From a virus, in IMG/VR virus record IMGVR_UViG_3300027741_000125, positions 1 to 42,575 of that record: a DNA stretch of 42,575 nucleotides, one strand, 5' to 3'. The position numbers and the translations under genes are program-made. Below, piece by piece: positions 1 to 6,077 of this stretch. How positions within the stretch are numbered: the first letter of the stretch is position 1; the number at the start of each line of letters is the position of its first letter. The notes under the pieces were generated by a model, which was not told where the DNA came from, ran no database searches, and saw nothing but the letters and a program-made list of their open reading frames with translations.

Positions 1-31
1 CCCATTCTCTATTTCCGAATAGCAAACGCAA

Positions 32-214
32 TCATAGTGCTTGATATTCATCAAAACCTTGGGGATTTAGATGTCCTATAGTAAGTTTAATTGTTTCACC
101 AGTAAGTTCGTGTTTTAGAACAACTCTATGGGAGTATTGCGCCATTAGAACATAAACATCATTAGAGGTCTTATGCTTCCATCGGGAATTTATTTCAAGT
201 TGTCTCATAATCAT
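32..214 (-). CDS. Small hypothetical protein, 60 aa
   Basis: Function not recognised. The protein is basic and probably all-beta, with the early motif RWKHKTSNDVYVL followed by a VVLKHELTGE strand; this recalls small SH3-like phage proteins of the DUF1653 sort, but the match is too weak to name. I chose the ATG at 214 because AAGAG lies 7 nt upstream; an in-frame TTG one codon earlier and an ATG at 208 are alternatives. It overlaps the end of the upstream gene by about 20 nt. The 31 bases left of it, at the window edge, hold only the first bases of a possible next gene (ATG at 5). Confidence 0.6.
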   Translation of the reverse strand: MIMRQLEINSRWKHKTSNDVYVLMAQYSHRVVLKHELTGETIKLTIGHLNPQGFDEYQAL

Positions 215-431
215 CAAAATCTCTTGGTTCTACAAAAGGTTCTTCGCAACCAGTATAAGCATACATTTTGTTATTCATTTTATAGAAATTATAATTTAAA
301 GCATACCAAAAGGTCATCCAATATCCGTCATAATACTGCAATCCTTCATCATAAGAACTCCACTCATTAGTTGCTACTGGAACAGACATCCAGATTTTCC
401 AGTGTTCTATAATAATTTTTGTGAAGTTCAT
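195..431 (-). CDS. Trp/Tyr-rich small protein, 78 aa
   Basis: Function unknown. The sequence is strikingly aromatic, with a core YYDGYWMTFWYALN near residues 32-45. A similar D-x-Y..FW-x-S/A-LN core occurs in the products of 2316-2501 and 3937-4284, so the three may be diverged members of one family. The ATG at 431 is preferred over upstream in-frame codons because it overlaps the previous stop as ATGA, which suggests coupled translation. The C-terminus is acidic (DFDDYE). No signal peptide or metal site is visible. Confidence 0.65.
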   Translation of the reverse strand: MNFTKIIIEHWKIWMSVPVATNEWSSYDEGLQYYDGYWMTFWYALNYNFYKMNNKMYAYTGCEEPFVEPRDFDDYETT

Positions 432-658
432 ACTTCTTCCACTCCACATACTACTTTTCCAATTACTTCATATAATTTTTCTTTTGGTATATAAAAAGAA
501 TTATCGCATATAAACTCTAAATCAATTTCCAATGCAACTTTTTTAATTGGTTTATAAGTATTGGGGTCAAAATCCACTTTGCTTTCTTTAATTGACTGCT
601 TAACTTTTTGACAAAATAGATTTAATAAATCTTGTTGTGCTGGTGTCAGTTCAGTCAA
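428..658 (-). CDS. Small hypothetical protein, 76 aa
   Basis: Not recognised. Mixed helical protein starting MTELTPAQQDLLNLFCQKVK, ending GKVVCGVEEV, with two cysteines far apart. The best start seems to be a TTG at 658, since AGGAAG lies 6 nt before it; a longer reading from a TTG at 673 would contain that ribosome-binding sequence inside the gene and overlap the upstream gene by more than 20 nt. Even from 658 the first codons overlap the upstream stop. The start choice is an inference. Confidence 0.6.
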   Translation of the reverse strand: MTELTPAQQDLLNLFCQKVKQSIKESKVDFDPNTYKPIKKVALEIDLEFICDNSFYIPKEKLYEVIGKVVCGVEEV

Positions 659-941
659 TTTCTTCTTCCTCAAATTGTTGTTTTTTTATAGTTTCCATAG
701 TTTGAAGTTGTGTAATCATATTTTCAAGTCGTTCCACTTCAATCTTTCCGTGACTTCCATAAAGTTTTCCATAAAACTCATCTTCTTCTTCAAGTTGAGG
801 AAAATACTCATAAAAGTTATCAATAAGATATTGAAGGATATGATTGATAACAAACTCTGTGGTTCCACTTTCAGGTTGAACCACATAAGGAGTTAGATTA
901 TTTACAAGTTGTTCGGCATCGGTTAGTTTCTTTTTAGGCAT
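651..941 (-). CDS. Acidic small hypothetical protein, 96 aa
   Basis: Not recognised. Short basic N-terminus (MPKKKLTDAEQLVNNL), then a helical acidic body, with a likely C-terminal helix rich in Gln and Glu ending QQFEEEEID. The central PQLEEEDEFYGKLYG segment is strongly acidic. It overlaps the upstream 60-aa gene by 8 nt and the downstream gene by 8 nt or more, so it sits inside one translationally coupled run. Confidence 0.65.
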   Translation of the reverse strand: MPKKKLTDAEQLVNNLTPYVVQPESGTTEFVINHILQYLIDNFYEYFPQLEEEDEFYGKLYGSHGKIEVERLENMITQLQTMETIKKQQFEEEEID

Positions 942-1116
942 TTAATTCACTCACTCTTTGGTCTATAATAGATTTTAGTTTATTCAATGCACCTTCACCA
1001 TAAATCTCTTTCATATCATCAATAAGTTCTATTGTAAGAAAACCATTAAATCCCTTATAATGGAAGGGTACATCATATGATTTTATCTGTGTATTAAATA
1101 CATCTTCAAGTTTCAT
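934..1116 (-). CDS. Small hypothetical protein, 60 aa
   Basis: Not recognised. It starts MKLEDVFNTQIKSYDVPFHY and has a FNGFLTIELIDDMKEIYG segment, then a short helix NKLKSIIDQRVSELNA. GGGAG lies about 8 nt before the ATG, inside the end of the upstream gene, which it overlaps by 11 nt in another frame. It is the middle of a tightly nested string, with no spacer on either side. Confidence 0.6.
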   Translation of the reverse strand: MKLEDVFNTQIKSYDVPFHYKGFNGFLTIELIDDMKEIYGEGALNKLKSIIDQRVSELNA

Positions 1117-1315
1117 TTACATTCTCCCTTGCTTTGCGAGCAGTATCATAAAGTTCACGAAGTCGTTGAGACCTCTCCCCTCGTTTCTTAACTTGTTCTG
1201 GGTCATTATACCACACACTCTCCGTCCCGTGCAAGGGGCATTCTGGATTGAGGTTTTTGGTGTCTGATACTGTGGTTCCTATTTTGATACGGGAACAGGT
1301 GCAGGTAGAGTTCAT
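1106..1315 (-). CDS. Cys-rich N-terminus small protein, 69 aa
   Basis: Function unknown. The N-terminal half carries Cys-x-Cys near residue 5 and a CPLHGTESVWY segment around residue 27, which could form a small metal-binding knuckle (inference). The C-terminal half is a charged helix (RSQRLRELYDTARKAREN). The ATG at 1315 shares its A with the previous stop (TGATG). The region is less AT-rich than its neighbours. Confidence 0.6.
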   Translation of the reverse strand: MNSTCTCSRIKIGTTVSDTKNLNPECPLHGTESVWYNDPEQVKKRGERSQRLRELYDTARKARENVNET

Positions 1316-1584
1316 CACGAAATATACAACATCACAACTTCTTTCTTTTCCATAGGAGTTTCTATAGATACTGTTTTACCATCAATCTCGTCTCTGTATA
1401 CACAAGTATCTTCATCTTGAGACAAATAATCAACATTACTTGACCACTTATTTGTATAGTTACAATGATTTAATTCTATCTTACTGATATTGAATTCATT
1501 TTCATACCAATCACAGTCTCCTATTATCACTTCCAGTTCTTCTGGAAATTGATTTAATTTCTTTATCAGGTCTTTTATTCTCAT
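1315..1584 (-). CDS. Small protein of the K-L-x-x-FPE family, paralogue 1, 89 aa
   Basis: The N-terminus MRIKDLIKKLNQFPEELEVI matches the pattern of its upstream neighbour at 1588-1821 and of 3638-3865: [I/A]-x-x-L-x-x-[K/E]-L-x-x-[F/Y]-P-[E/Q]-[D/E], then hydrophobic V-rich strands. Small proteins of this layout are common in phages; I know no confirmed function. It carries four cysteines or histidines scattered in the middle, without a clear metal motif. Three nucleotides separate it from paralogue 2, consistent with local gene duplication. Confidence 0.7.
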   Translation of the reverse strand: MRIKDLIKKLNQFPEELEVIIGDCDWYENEFNISKIELNHCNYTNKWSSNVDYLSQDEDTCVYRDEIDGKTVSIETPMEKKEVVMLYIS

Positions 1585-1587
1585 CGT

Positions 1588-1821
1588 TCAATAAATCAAA
1601 AGAACATCTGTATTCACTCTCTGAAAATTCCAATAATCATCACTATCTTTTTTATAATATAACGTGTATTCATCGGGTTCAATTATTTCTGCAGGGTCCG
1701 CTGTTGCAGTTACAACTTCCAATTCTATTTCTCTATCATAATGCATTCCACCAATATCTATAACCACGTCCATATCTTCTGGAAATTGATTTAATTTTTC
1801 TTTTAATTGTTTAATATTCAT
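1588..1821 (-). CDS. Small protein of the K-L-x-x-FPE family, paralogue 2, 77 aa
   Basis: Starts MNIKQLKEKLNQFPEDMDVV, almost superposable on the start of the downstream gene (KLNQFPE in both), so the pair probably arose by tandem duplication. After the first 20 residues the two diverge: here an acidic body (DGG-like turn, EYTLYYKKDSDDYWNFQ) ends in a hydrophobic DVLLIY. A C-terminal hydrophobic strand is shared with paralogue 1 (VVMLYIS) and with 3638-3865 (VPAILI), which supports one common fold. Confidence 0.7.
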   Translation of the reverse strand: MNIKQLKEKLNQFPEDMDVVIDIGGMHYDREIELEVVTATADPAEIIEPDEYTLYYKKDSDDYWNFQRVNTDVLLIY

Positions 1822-1830
1822 TTTAGTTTC

Positions 1831-2058
1831 TCAAATAATCATAATGTCTCTTGCAGGAGATAAGTTCTTCTTGTGATATTCCCTGAGTACTTCGTTGAGT
1901 TCTAGATTATTGGTACATTTTTCCCAACTCCCACCAATTAAAACTTCCCAAGTCTGATAGGTATCATTTTTTCTATACCATAGAAGCTCTGGGTTATCTA
2001 CATTTTCATCCATTTCCACATAAAATGTGAGTGTTTTAGTTACATTTTTAATTTTCAT
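1831..2058 (-). CDS. Small hypothetical protein, 75 aa
   Basis: Not recognised. Starts MKIKNVTKTLTFYVEMDENV, then a Trp-rich middle (LLWYRKNDTYQTWEVLIGGSWEK shows three Trp in about 22 positions), then a basic helix and the hydrophobic end RDIMII. This looks like a compact beta-sheet protein. It is separated by 9 nt from the downstream paralogue pair and by 3 nt from the upstream gene. Confidence 0.6.
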   Translation of the reverse strand: MKIKNVTKTLTFYVEMDENVDNPELLWYRKNDTYQTWEVLIGGSWEKCTNNLELNEVLREYHKKNLSPARDIMII

Positions 2059-2061
2059 AAG

Positions 2062-2319
2062 TCAACAAGTAGTAATGTCGTAAAGTTCTCTCAATTTGCC
2101 CAGGCATTCGGTATAATATTTACTTTCAGTTTTTTCCACAAAACATCCAACTTCAATTGGTTTTACCCAAATCCATTTATGCTCTTGATTATCCCAGTAG
2201 AGGCACTTGTAGTAAAGATTTATATCCATATAAGTCGTCAAGTAATATCCAGATTTACTTGGTTTTGTCTCTGGATATTTCGTCCAATCTTCTGTTGGGA
2301 TGTTGTTATAGTTTTTCAT
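2062..2319 (-). CDS. DUF551-like small protein, 85 aa
   Basis: The N-terminal half has the layout of DUF551-type phage proteins: W-x-x-x-P-E-x-K-P-x-x-S-G-Y-Y-L, then LYWDNQEHKWIW. These families have conserved Trp residues and a Pro-x-x-x-G-x-[YV] turn but no established biochemical role. The C-terminal third (residues 60-85) has three Cys. GAGGAACT sits directly before the ATG, and the start overlaps the preceding TGA. The family assignment rests on pattern only. Confidence 0.6.
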   Translation of the reverse strand: MKNYNNIPTEDWTKYPETKPSKSGYYLTTYMDINLYYKCLYWDNQEHKWIWVKPIEVGCFVEKTESKYYTECLGKLRELYDITTC

Positions 2320-2501
2320 AGTTCCTCATCAAATATCTTATCGGAAAAGTTTAGTGAACGCCAAAACCAATAACCATCCCATAATTCAGAAAAACCAGTT
2401 GGCAATTTCTCATATAAATGTGGAAACATAAAACATTTCCAGTAAAAGAAGGAATAAGACCAAGTTAGTCTGGATTTCCAAAGGATGTTGAGTTTAGTCA
2501 T
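2316..2501 (-). CDS. Trp-rich small protein, 61 aa
   Basis: Function unknown. The ATG at 2501 (MTKLNILWKS) was chosen because GAGGAG lies 8 nt upstream; a longer in-frame reading would include that site. It contains seven Trp in 61 residues and a core LWDGYWFWRSLNFSD around residues 40-54, close in pattern to YYDGYW..FWYALN in 195-431 and DDYHIWGSFWCSLN in 3937-4284. It overlaps the upstream gene by 8 nt and has an acidic C-terminus (KIFDEEL). Confidence 0.65.
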   Translation of the reverse strand: MTKLNILWKSRLTWSYSFFYWKCFMFPHLYEKLPTGFSELWDGYWFWRSLNFSDKIFDEEL

Positions 2502-2997
2502 AACCAGTCTCCTCACCACTCAAAATCTCCCAGAAGTCCCATTCTTCACCTTTCATATGCCCTCGCCAGTTTCTAACGTTATCACGACAATCATCAAAAC
2601 CCCACTTAATTTTCTGTAATAATCTTTGAGCGGCATTTTGTTTATTGTAATCTTTAATTAGTTTAGCAATGTCTGGGTGCATTATGATGGAATTATAATT
2701 CTTTGAATTTTCTTCCTCTTGCATTTTAAAATGTAATTCCTTAAATGAATCTACATTATAAGACGCTATATCTGGAAGAAACTCTAGACTATACTCGGCT
2801 CTCAACTTTCTTGATTTTGCTCCTACTACAATCTTTTCAAGAGTAATTTTTGGAAAAAAGTATCCATAGTTTATTGCATACTTAAAGTCATCATCCTGAA
2901 ATTTACAGAACTTTTCAAATTCTTCTAGAGATTTCTCCCAAGACAATCTATATTTCTCTTTAGTTTCTTTTATTAACTTATCAAATGGGTCAATCAT
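2494..2997 (-). CDS. Hypothetical protein, 167 aa
   Basis: The largest product of the leftmost operon, not recognised. Starts MIDPFDKLIKETKEKYRLSW; it looks mostly helical and charged in the first 50 residues, then has KITLEKIVVGAKSRKLRAEY, and a final Trp-rich acidic segment (KGEEWDFWEILSGEE). No catalytic motif or membrane segment is visible. The ATG overlaps the stop of the 30-aa upstream gene as ATGA, and its own end overlaps the downstream start. Confidence 0.65.
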   Translation of the reverse strand: MIDPFDKLIKETKEKYRLSWEKSLEEFEKFCKFQDDDFKYAINYGYFFPKITLEKIVVGAKSRKLRAEYSLEFLPDIASYNVDSFKELHFKMQEEENSKNYNSIIMHPDIAKLIKDYNKQNAAQRLLQKIKWGFDDCRDNVRNWRGHMKGEEWDFWEILSGEETGYD

Positions 2998-3086
2998 TTT
3001 TCTTTCTCACAGGGGTATTCAAACTTAACCATATTGAAAATTTTATTGACTTCTGGAGAATAGTTAGGTAAGTAAGTTTCAGTCAT
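2994..3086 (-). CDS. Very small coupled ORF, 30 aa
   Basis: Product starts MTETYLPNYSPEVNKIFNMV and ends PCEKEK. Despite its size I accept it: GAGGAAGA sits right before the ATG, the ATG overlaps the previous stop as ATGA, and its TGA overlaps the next ATG, so it fills exactly the space between two accepted genes. No homologue is recognised and a role cannot be inferred. Confidence 0.6.
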   Translation of the reverse strand: MTETYLPNYSPEVNKIFNMVKFEYPCEKEK

Positions 3087-3283
3087 TCTTCCTCATCAAG
3101 TGTAGCAATCATTTTTACAATATCATAGTATTCCTTATAATGCTCCGAGTTATGAAAAACTACCAAAGCATCTTCATAAGTGAGATAGATGTACTGATTG
3201 GTCTTATGTAAGTCAGCATAAACTTCACCGTCTCGGCGTTTTTGCATAATCACCCAAAATTCGTGCCCTACTTTGTTAGTCAT
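3083..3283 (-). CDS. Small hypothetical protein, 66 aa
   Basis: Not recognised. Starts MTNKVGHEFWVIMQKRRDGE; an N-terminal strand pair is followed by YIYLTYEDALVVF, resembling small phage proteins with a TYEDA helix start, and ends in an acidic LDEEE tail whose codons also supply the ribosome-binding sequence of the next gene. Linked at both ends by overlaps. Confidence 0.65.
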   Translation of the reverse strand: MTNKVGHEFWVIMQKRRDGEVYADLHKTNQYIYLTYEDALVVFHNSEHYKEYYDIVKMIATLDEEE

Positions 3284-3416
3284 TTTCTTTCATTCCCTCC
3301 CACAAATAAAGTTGATAATGCATTTCAGTAATCATACCATCCTCTTCGTCGTTATCATAACTATCCCAGTCAATAGGATTTTCTTTCGTCCATTCTTCGT
3401 AGGTGGGTTTAGTCAT
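3276..3416 (-). CDS. Small acidic hypothetical protein, 46 aa
   Basis: Starts MTKPTYEEWTKENPIDWDSY, continues with a DNDEEDG stretch and ends YLWEGMKEND. It fills the gap between 3283 and 3409, overlapping both neighbours by 8 nt. GGGAGGG near its 3' end probably serves the downstream start. The closing KEND-stop is the same as in the next gene upstream, where the end codons also double as the start region of the following gene. Function unknown. Confidence 0.6.
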   Translation of the reverse strand: MTKPTYEEWTKENPIDWDSYDNDEEDGMITEMHYQLYLWEGMKEND

Positions 3417-3636
3417 TTTCTTTCTTTAGAATAGGATATTTAAAAGTTTCACCGATTTGTTCTAACATAGTGCGGGCAAAGAGAATTTCGCCATAATCGG
3501 AACCATCGCTAAAATTCCTACTTGATGATTGTGGAATTGCATCATAAAAATCTCCATAAATGTCGTAGCAGTGTTTACTTTCTGCATATTTTTTGAGAAC
3601 CTTGAGAAGAAAATTAAGTTTTTCAGTATCGGTCAT
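3409..3636 (-). CDS. Small hypothetical protein, 75 aa
   Basis: Not recognised. N-terminal helix MTDTEKLNFLLKVLKKYAES, then CYDIYGDFYDAIPQSSSRNF and a second helix EILFARTMLEQIGETF. Two-helix architecture with a polar loop; no metal or catalytic pattern. One base separates it from the upstream gene stop. Confidence 0.65.
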   Translation of the reverse strand: MTDTEKLNFLLKVLKKYAESKHCYDIYGDFYDAIPQSSSRNFSDGSDYGEILFARTMLEQIGETFKYPILKKEND

Positions 3637-3637
3637 T

Positions 3638-3865
3638 TCAAATCAGAATAGCAGGGACTTTTTCATATTTTCCATCAATACAGGTATTTGACGAAGAAAC
3701 TTCCTCGTGGGTTCCATAATACCAAGTACTCATATTACAATTCAAGTAGATTTCAATTTCTTTAACTCCCCCCACATCATCTACTCCACCCTCATAACCA
3801 CGAACAACTACTCGGGTGTCTTGTGGATACTTTTCAAGTTCTTTAATCAGTTCGGCAATCGTCAT
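3638..3865 (-). CDS. Small protein of the K-L-x-x-FPE family, paralogue 3, 75 aa
   Basis: Starts MTIAELIKELEKYPQDTRVV, matching paralogues at 1315-1584 and 1588-1821 through L-x-x-[E/K]-L-x-x-[Y/F]-P and a following V-rich strand; it also shares the hydrophobic C-terminal end. The middle has a Gly-rich loop (YEGGVDDVGGVKEIEIYL). I place the start at the internal ATG because the longer reading would begin inside the promoter at 3889-3943. It is the first gene of the leftmost operon. Function unknown. Confidence 0.7.
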   Translation of the reverse strand: MTIAELIKELEKYPQDTRVVVRGYEGGVDDVGGVKEIEIYLNCNMSTWYYGTHEEVSSSNTCIDGKYEKVPAILI

Positions 3866-3888
3866 AATGTTTTTGTGCTTGTTCTCAT

Positions 3889-3943
3889 AGTATAGCAGAA
3901 ATTCCACCATCCCTCAAAAGACAGTGTGACGCTTCTTCAAGTG
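3889..3943 (-). promoter_or_regulatory. Early promoter with CGTCACA upstream box (copy 1)
   Basis: On the minus strand: box CACTTGAAGAAGCGTCACA (3925-3943), 7 nt, -35 TTGAGG (3912-3917), 17 nt, -10 TATACT (3889-3894). Two other promoters in the window repeat the box and spacing exactly. It drives the genes from 3865 leftwards. The box overlaps the last codons of the upstream gene. Confidence 0.75.
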
Positions 3944-4284
3944 TCCTCTTCATCCTCAAAAGGAGATTTACGGTTCATCAAATCAGAAAGACCTTGATTG
4001 AACTTGGGGGGCTCGGAAAGTTGTTCTTGAAGTGCATCAAAGTCCCTTTGAGATAATACAATTCTTTCAGGTTTAGCATTTTTGCCCCAAACTTTTTCAA
4101 ACTGATATTTGTATTCGGTGTCGTGATACCCTCTGTTTAAAGAACACCAAAAAGAACCCCAGATATGGTAGTCATCAAAATGGAATTTGCTGTGAGAAAT
4201 CAATCTCCACCACCACCAAAATGTCGTTCCTTTGAGAAATTTGTTGGAGATTATAAAATTGTTTATAAAAATTGGGAAATCCAT
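3937..4284 (-). CDS. Trp-rich protein with DUF1778/TacA-type C-terminal tail, 115 aa
   Basis: Two parts. Residues 1-66 are aromatic, with four consecutive Trp (TTFWWWWRLIS) and a core FDDYHIWGSFWCSLN similar to two other proteins here. Residues 74-105 (RIVLSQRDFDALQEQ, then SEPPKFNQGLSDLMNR) match the C-terminal segment of DUF1778 antitoxins such as TacA: R-[IV]-x-L-S-x-x-D-[FY], a P-P-x-x-N turn and a final helix. In known systems that segment neutralises a GNAT-family acetyltransferase toxin. The usual ribbon-helix-helix DNA-binding part is absent and no toxin gene is adjacent, so blocking a host toxin is possible but only inferred. Start: ATG 4284. Confidence 0.65.
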   Translation of the reverse strand: MDFPIFINNFIISNKFLKGTTFWWWWRLISHSKFHFDDYHIWGSFWCSLNRGYHDTEYKYQFEKVWGKNAKPERIVLSQRDFDALQEQLSEPPKFNQGLSDLMNRKSPFEDEEDT

Positions 4285-4288
4285 TTTC

Positions 4289-4492
4289 TCATTTGTGAGG
4301 GTGCTCAATCAATCCTGGTGGAATTACATACCAGATAATACTGTTTGTTTTACGAATAGATGTTAGTCTATCTATAAACTCATCAATAGTATTAAAAGAT
4401 AATACTTCAAAGTCTTCCTTTTGATGCAAAGAAATCTTTTTATTTGGAATATCTACTACATATTTTATTGGAGTTTTAAGGAGTTCAATCAT
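4289..4492 (-). CDS. Small hypothetical protein, 67 aa
   Basis: Not recognised. Starts MIELLKTPIKYVVDIPNKKI and has a regular pattern of strand, strand, helix (FNTIDEFIDRLTSIRK), strand (SIIWYVIPPGLIEH). This is compatible with a small alpha/beta fold. The ATG overlaps the preceding TGA by ATGA. Ends 4 nt before the next start. Confidence 0.65.
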   Translation of the reverse strand: MIELLKTPIKYVVDIPNKKISLHQKEDFEVLSFNTIDEFIDRLTSIRKTNSIIWYVIPPGLIEHPHK

Positions 4493-4662
4493 TCTTCAAC
4501 CTCCCATTCCTCTACACGAAACATATTGCGATAATCATAATCCTTTAGAAGTTTATCTATCTTCTCATATGCCCGTTCTTCAGACAGAAAGACACCACAA
4601 ATGTTTAAACTTGCAATTCCAGGTCCACTGTCAAAATCCTCAACTACTACAAATACTTTCAT
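4489..4662 (-). CDS. Small hypothetical protein, 57 aa
   Basis: Starts MKVFVVVEDFDSGPGIASLN, then ICGVFLSEERAYEKIDKLLK and an aromatic acidic end (MFRVEEWEVEE). The pattern strand, loop, strand, helix is typical of small phage proteins that open with a beta strand plus a SEERAYEKI helix; no function is known to me. ATGA overlaps at both ends confirm its frame. Confidence 0.65.
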   Translation of the reverse strand: MKVFVVVEDFDSGPGIASLNICGVFLSEERAYEKIDKLLKDYDYRNMFRVEEWEVEE

Positions 4663-4916
4663 TTGGTTTCCTCAAGTTCACTAATGATAGATAAGAATTT
4701 GTATCGGATACGCATCCATTGGTCGTTACGAGCATCATCGTGCTCATCTCCTACATCATTGGCGTTTTCTGGTAGCACAGCATCCACCGCAGCACGGAGA
4801 GCGGCAGCAGCGATTGTATGTGCGTCAGCAGGGCACATTGCATCCCACAACCAATACGCCTGTTCAGCAGCGTCAGAAACCGCTTGTGTGGAGGGAGAGT
4901 ATTTTTGTTTAGTCAT
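4659..4916 (-). CDS. Ala-rich hypothetical protein of atypical base composition, 85 aa
   Basis: Not recognised. The middle (AMCPADAHTIAAAALRAAVD) is Ala-rich and the DNA of about 4,720-4,900 is clearly richer in G and C than its surroundings, using codons such as GCG, GCA and CGC rarely seen nearby. That suggests recent acquisition from a less AT-rich genome, perhaps the host or another phage. The N-terminal STQAVSDAAEQAYW and C-terminal RYKFLSIISELEE are helical. It is coupled to both neighbours by 4-nt overlaps, so it was fitted neatly into the operon. Confidence 0.65.
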   Translation of the reverse strand: MTKQKYSPSTQAVSDAAEQAYWLWDAMCPADAHTIAAAALRAAVDAVLPENANDVGDEHDDARNDQWMRIRYKFLSIISELEETK

Positions 4917-5104
4917 TTTAATTTCAAGTGGTTATCAAGTTCATATTTTTCATCTTCAAGAAATTGCTTTGCATTTTCAATTGCCCAACAGTCATAATCT
5001 TCTTGAGTTGGTTGGTTCTCCTTATCATTATTCCACACAAAAAAGAATTTATCAATAGGACATTCAATCCCAATATATGCAGTTTTTGGTTTGATGTCCG
5101 TCAT
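4913..5104 (-). CDS. Small hypothetical protein, 63 aa
   Basis: Not recognised. Starts MTDIKPKTAYIGIECPIDKF, continues FFVWNNDKENQPTQEDYDCW and ends in a charged helix (NAKQFLEDEKYELDNHLKLK). Two Cys, 23 residues apart. Four-nucleotide overlaps link it to both neighbours. Confidence 0.65.
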   Translation of the reverse strand: MTDIKPKTAYIGIECPIDKFFFVWNNDKENQPTQEDYDCWAIENAKQFLEDEKYELDNHLKLK

Positions 5105-5466
5105 AGTCCAAACCTATTATAAAGATACACTTGTGCTTTCCCCTTTGTTTGGACGATAATATTATAGTTAAGTTTTTCAATAATCATTTTTAGAGCATCT
5201 TCGTGAAGGCGAGCACTTTCCCATTTATGAGGATAATGGTCTATAAACTCCACACCTTTACCTGGATTTTCAAGTGCTTCTACAATTGCTTTCATATAAA
5301 GAGCAGTGGTTCGTCCAGTTCCTCTGGTTGTTGCTTCTTTATATTTTTCAGTAAGGTTATCTACTCTTTCCATTAGTGAAACTGGGACTTTATCATAGTC
5401 AATAAAATCACTTACTTCTTCAAGTGATTCGTAAAGTTCTTGTGCGAGTTGTTTGTATTCAGTCAT
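5101..5466 (-). CDS. Hypothetical protein with RGTGRTT motif, 121 aa
   Basis: The first 45 residues form an acidic helical region (MTEYKQLAQELYESLEEVSD). Residues about 47-70 read ATTRGTGRTTALYMKAIVEA, a Gly-rich turn followed by a helix, reminiscent of a P-loop but without the Lys of G-x-x-x-x-G-K-[ST]. The rest has HKWESARLHEDALKMII and a beta end (AQVYLYNRFGL). Small phage proteins with GTGRTT are familiar to me as conserved hypotheticals; nucleotide binding is unproven and ATPase activity unlikely given the length and missing Lys. Confidence 0.65.
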   Translation of the reverse strand: MTEYKQLAQELYESLEEVSDFIDYDKVPVSLMERVDNLTEKYKEATTRGTGRTTALYMKAIVEALENPGKGVEFIDHYPHKWESARLHEDALKMIIEKLNYNIIVQTKGKAQVYLYNRFGL

Positions 5467-5650
5467 TTTGCTCTTGTTGGTAATTTTCTTGTTGGTCTAA
5501 TCGTTTTTCAAGTTTCTCAATCCTATCACACAATTCCGTGATAATACTAATCAAGGAAGGATAGTAAATGGTTTCCGTATCACCCCCCTCCTCCATATCA
5601 ATATACTTGGAATAGCAGAGTTCCTTTTCAAAGTTTCGGTCAGTAGTCAT
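5459..5650 (-). CDS. Small coiled-coil protein, 63 aa
   Basis: The N-terminal half is acidic (YIDMEEGGDTETIYYPS), the C-terminal half a probable coiled coil (ISIITELCDRIEKLEKRLDQ, heptad-like I/L/L spacing) with a Gln-rich tail. Phage proteins of this shape are often annotated as hypothetical. The 3' end overlaps the next ATG by 8 nt; 6 nt separate its ATG from the upstream stop. Confidence 0.65.
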   Translation of the reverse strand: MTTDRNFEKELCYSKYIDMEEGGDTETIYYPSLISIITELCDRIEKLEKRLDQQENYQQEQND

Positions 5651-5656
5651 TTTAAT

Positions 5657-5794
5657 TTACCTCGCAATTGCACCAAATAAAAATCCAGAAATCCATTTAG
5701 TAGCACCAGAAGGTTCAGGAACTACCAGTAAAACCATAGCAACAATCAGAAGTGCTGCTTTAACTACTTTAAATGTTTTCTCTTCTTTAGTCAT
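5657..5794 (-). CDS. Small membrane protein, 45 aa
   Basis: One clear membrane segment, AALLIVAMVLLVVPEP (about residues 13-28), after a charged start (MTKEEKTFKVVK), followed by a short amphipathic stretch ending WISGFLFGAIAR. The N-terminal charges predict that the start stays cytoplasmic. It fills the 136-nt gap between two accepted genes and overlaps the upstream one by 8 nt. No homologue recognised. Confidence 0.6.
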   Translation of the reverse strand: MTKEEKTFKVVKAALLIVAMVLLVVPEPSGATKWISGFLFGAIAR

Positions 5795-6077
5795 TTTCAT
5801 CTCCAATAAGGTTAGCAAGGTCTTGAATAGTCATTTTACGAAGGTCTTCAAGCATAATAGTATTTTCTGCTGCGTGTTTCACTCCAAAGTCATATCCATT
5901 TTTATAACCTTCTGTTCTTGCTTCGTTGTATACTCCATTCTGTTCTATGTTTAAATTTCGTAGACCTCTATGACTTTCAATTAATATAGCAAGAGTCATA
6001 TTGTCCCTAGTGCCGTAGTAGTTTTTTCCGAGAATTTCTTTGGAGTAGTCTTCAAGTAATCGTTCGTCTTCAGTCAT
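5787..6077 (-). CDS. Small hypothetical protein, 96 aa
   Basis: Not recognised. Starts MTEDERLLEDYSKEILGKNY, mostly helical, with RTEGYKNGYDFGVKHAAENT in the middle: this N-G-Y-x-x-G motif recurs in many small phage proteins. The end is acidic (ANLIGDEND). The ATG at 6077 shares its A with the upstream stop (TGATG); the TTG one codon upstream is unlikely to be used. Confidence 0.65.
   Translation of the reverse strand: MTEDERLLEDYSKEILGKNYYGTRDNMTLAILIESHRGLRNLNIEQNGVYNEARTEGYKNGYDFGVKHAAENTIMLEDLRKMTIQDLANLIGDEND

Noticed and set aside
5101-5466. P-loop ATPase in the 121-aa protein
   Set aside because: RGTGRTT lacks the Walker A lysine, and no Walker B or sensor motif follows; the protein is too short.
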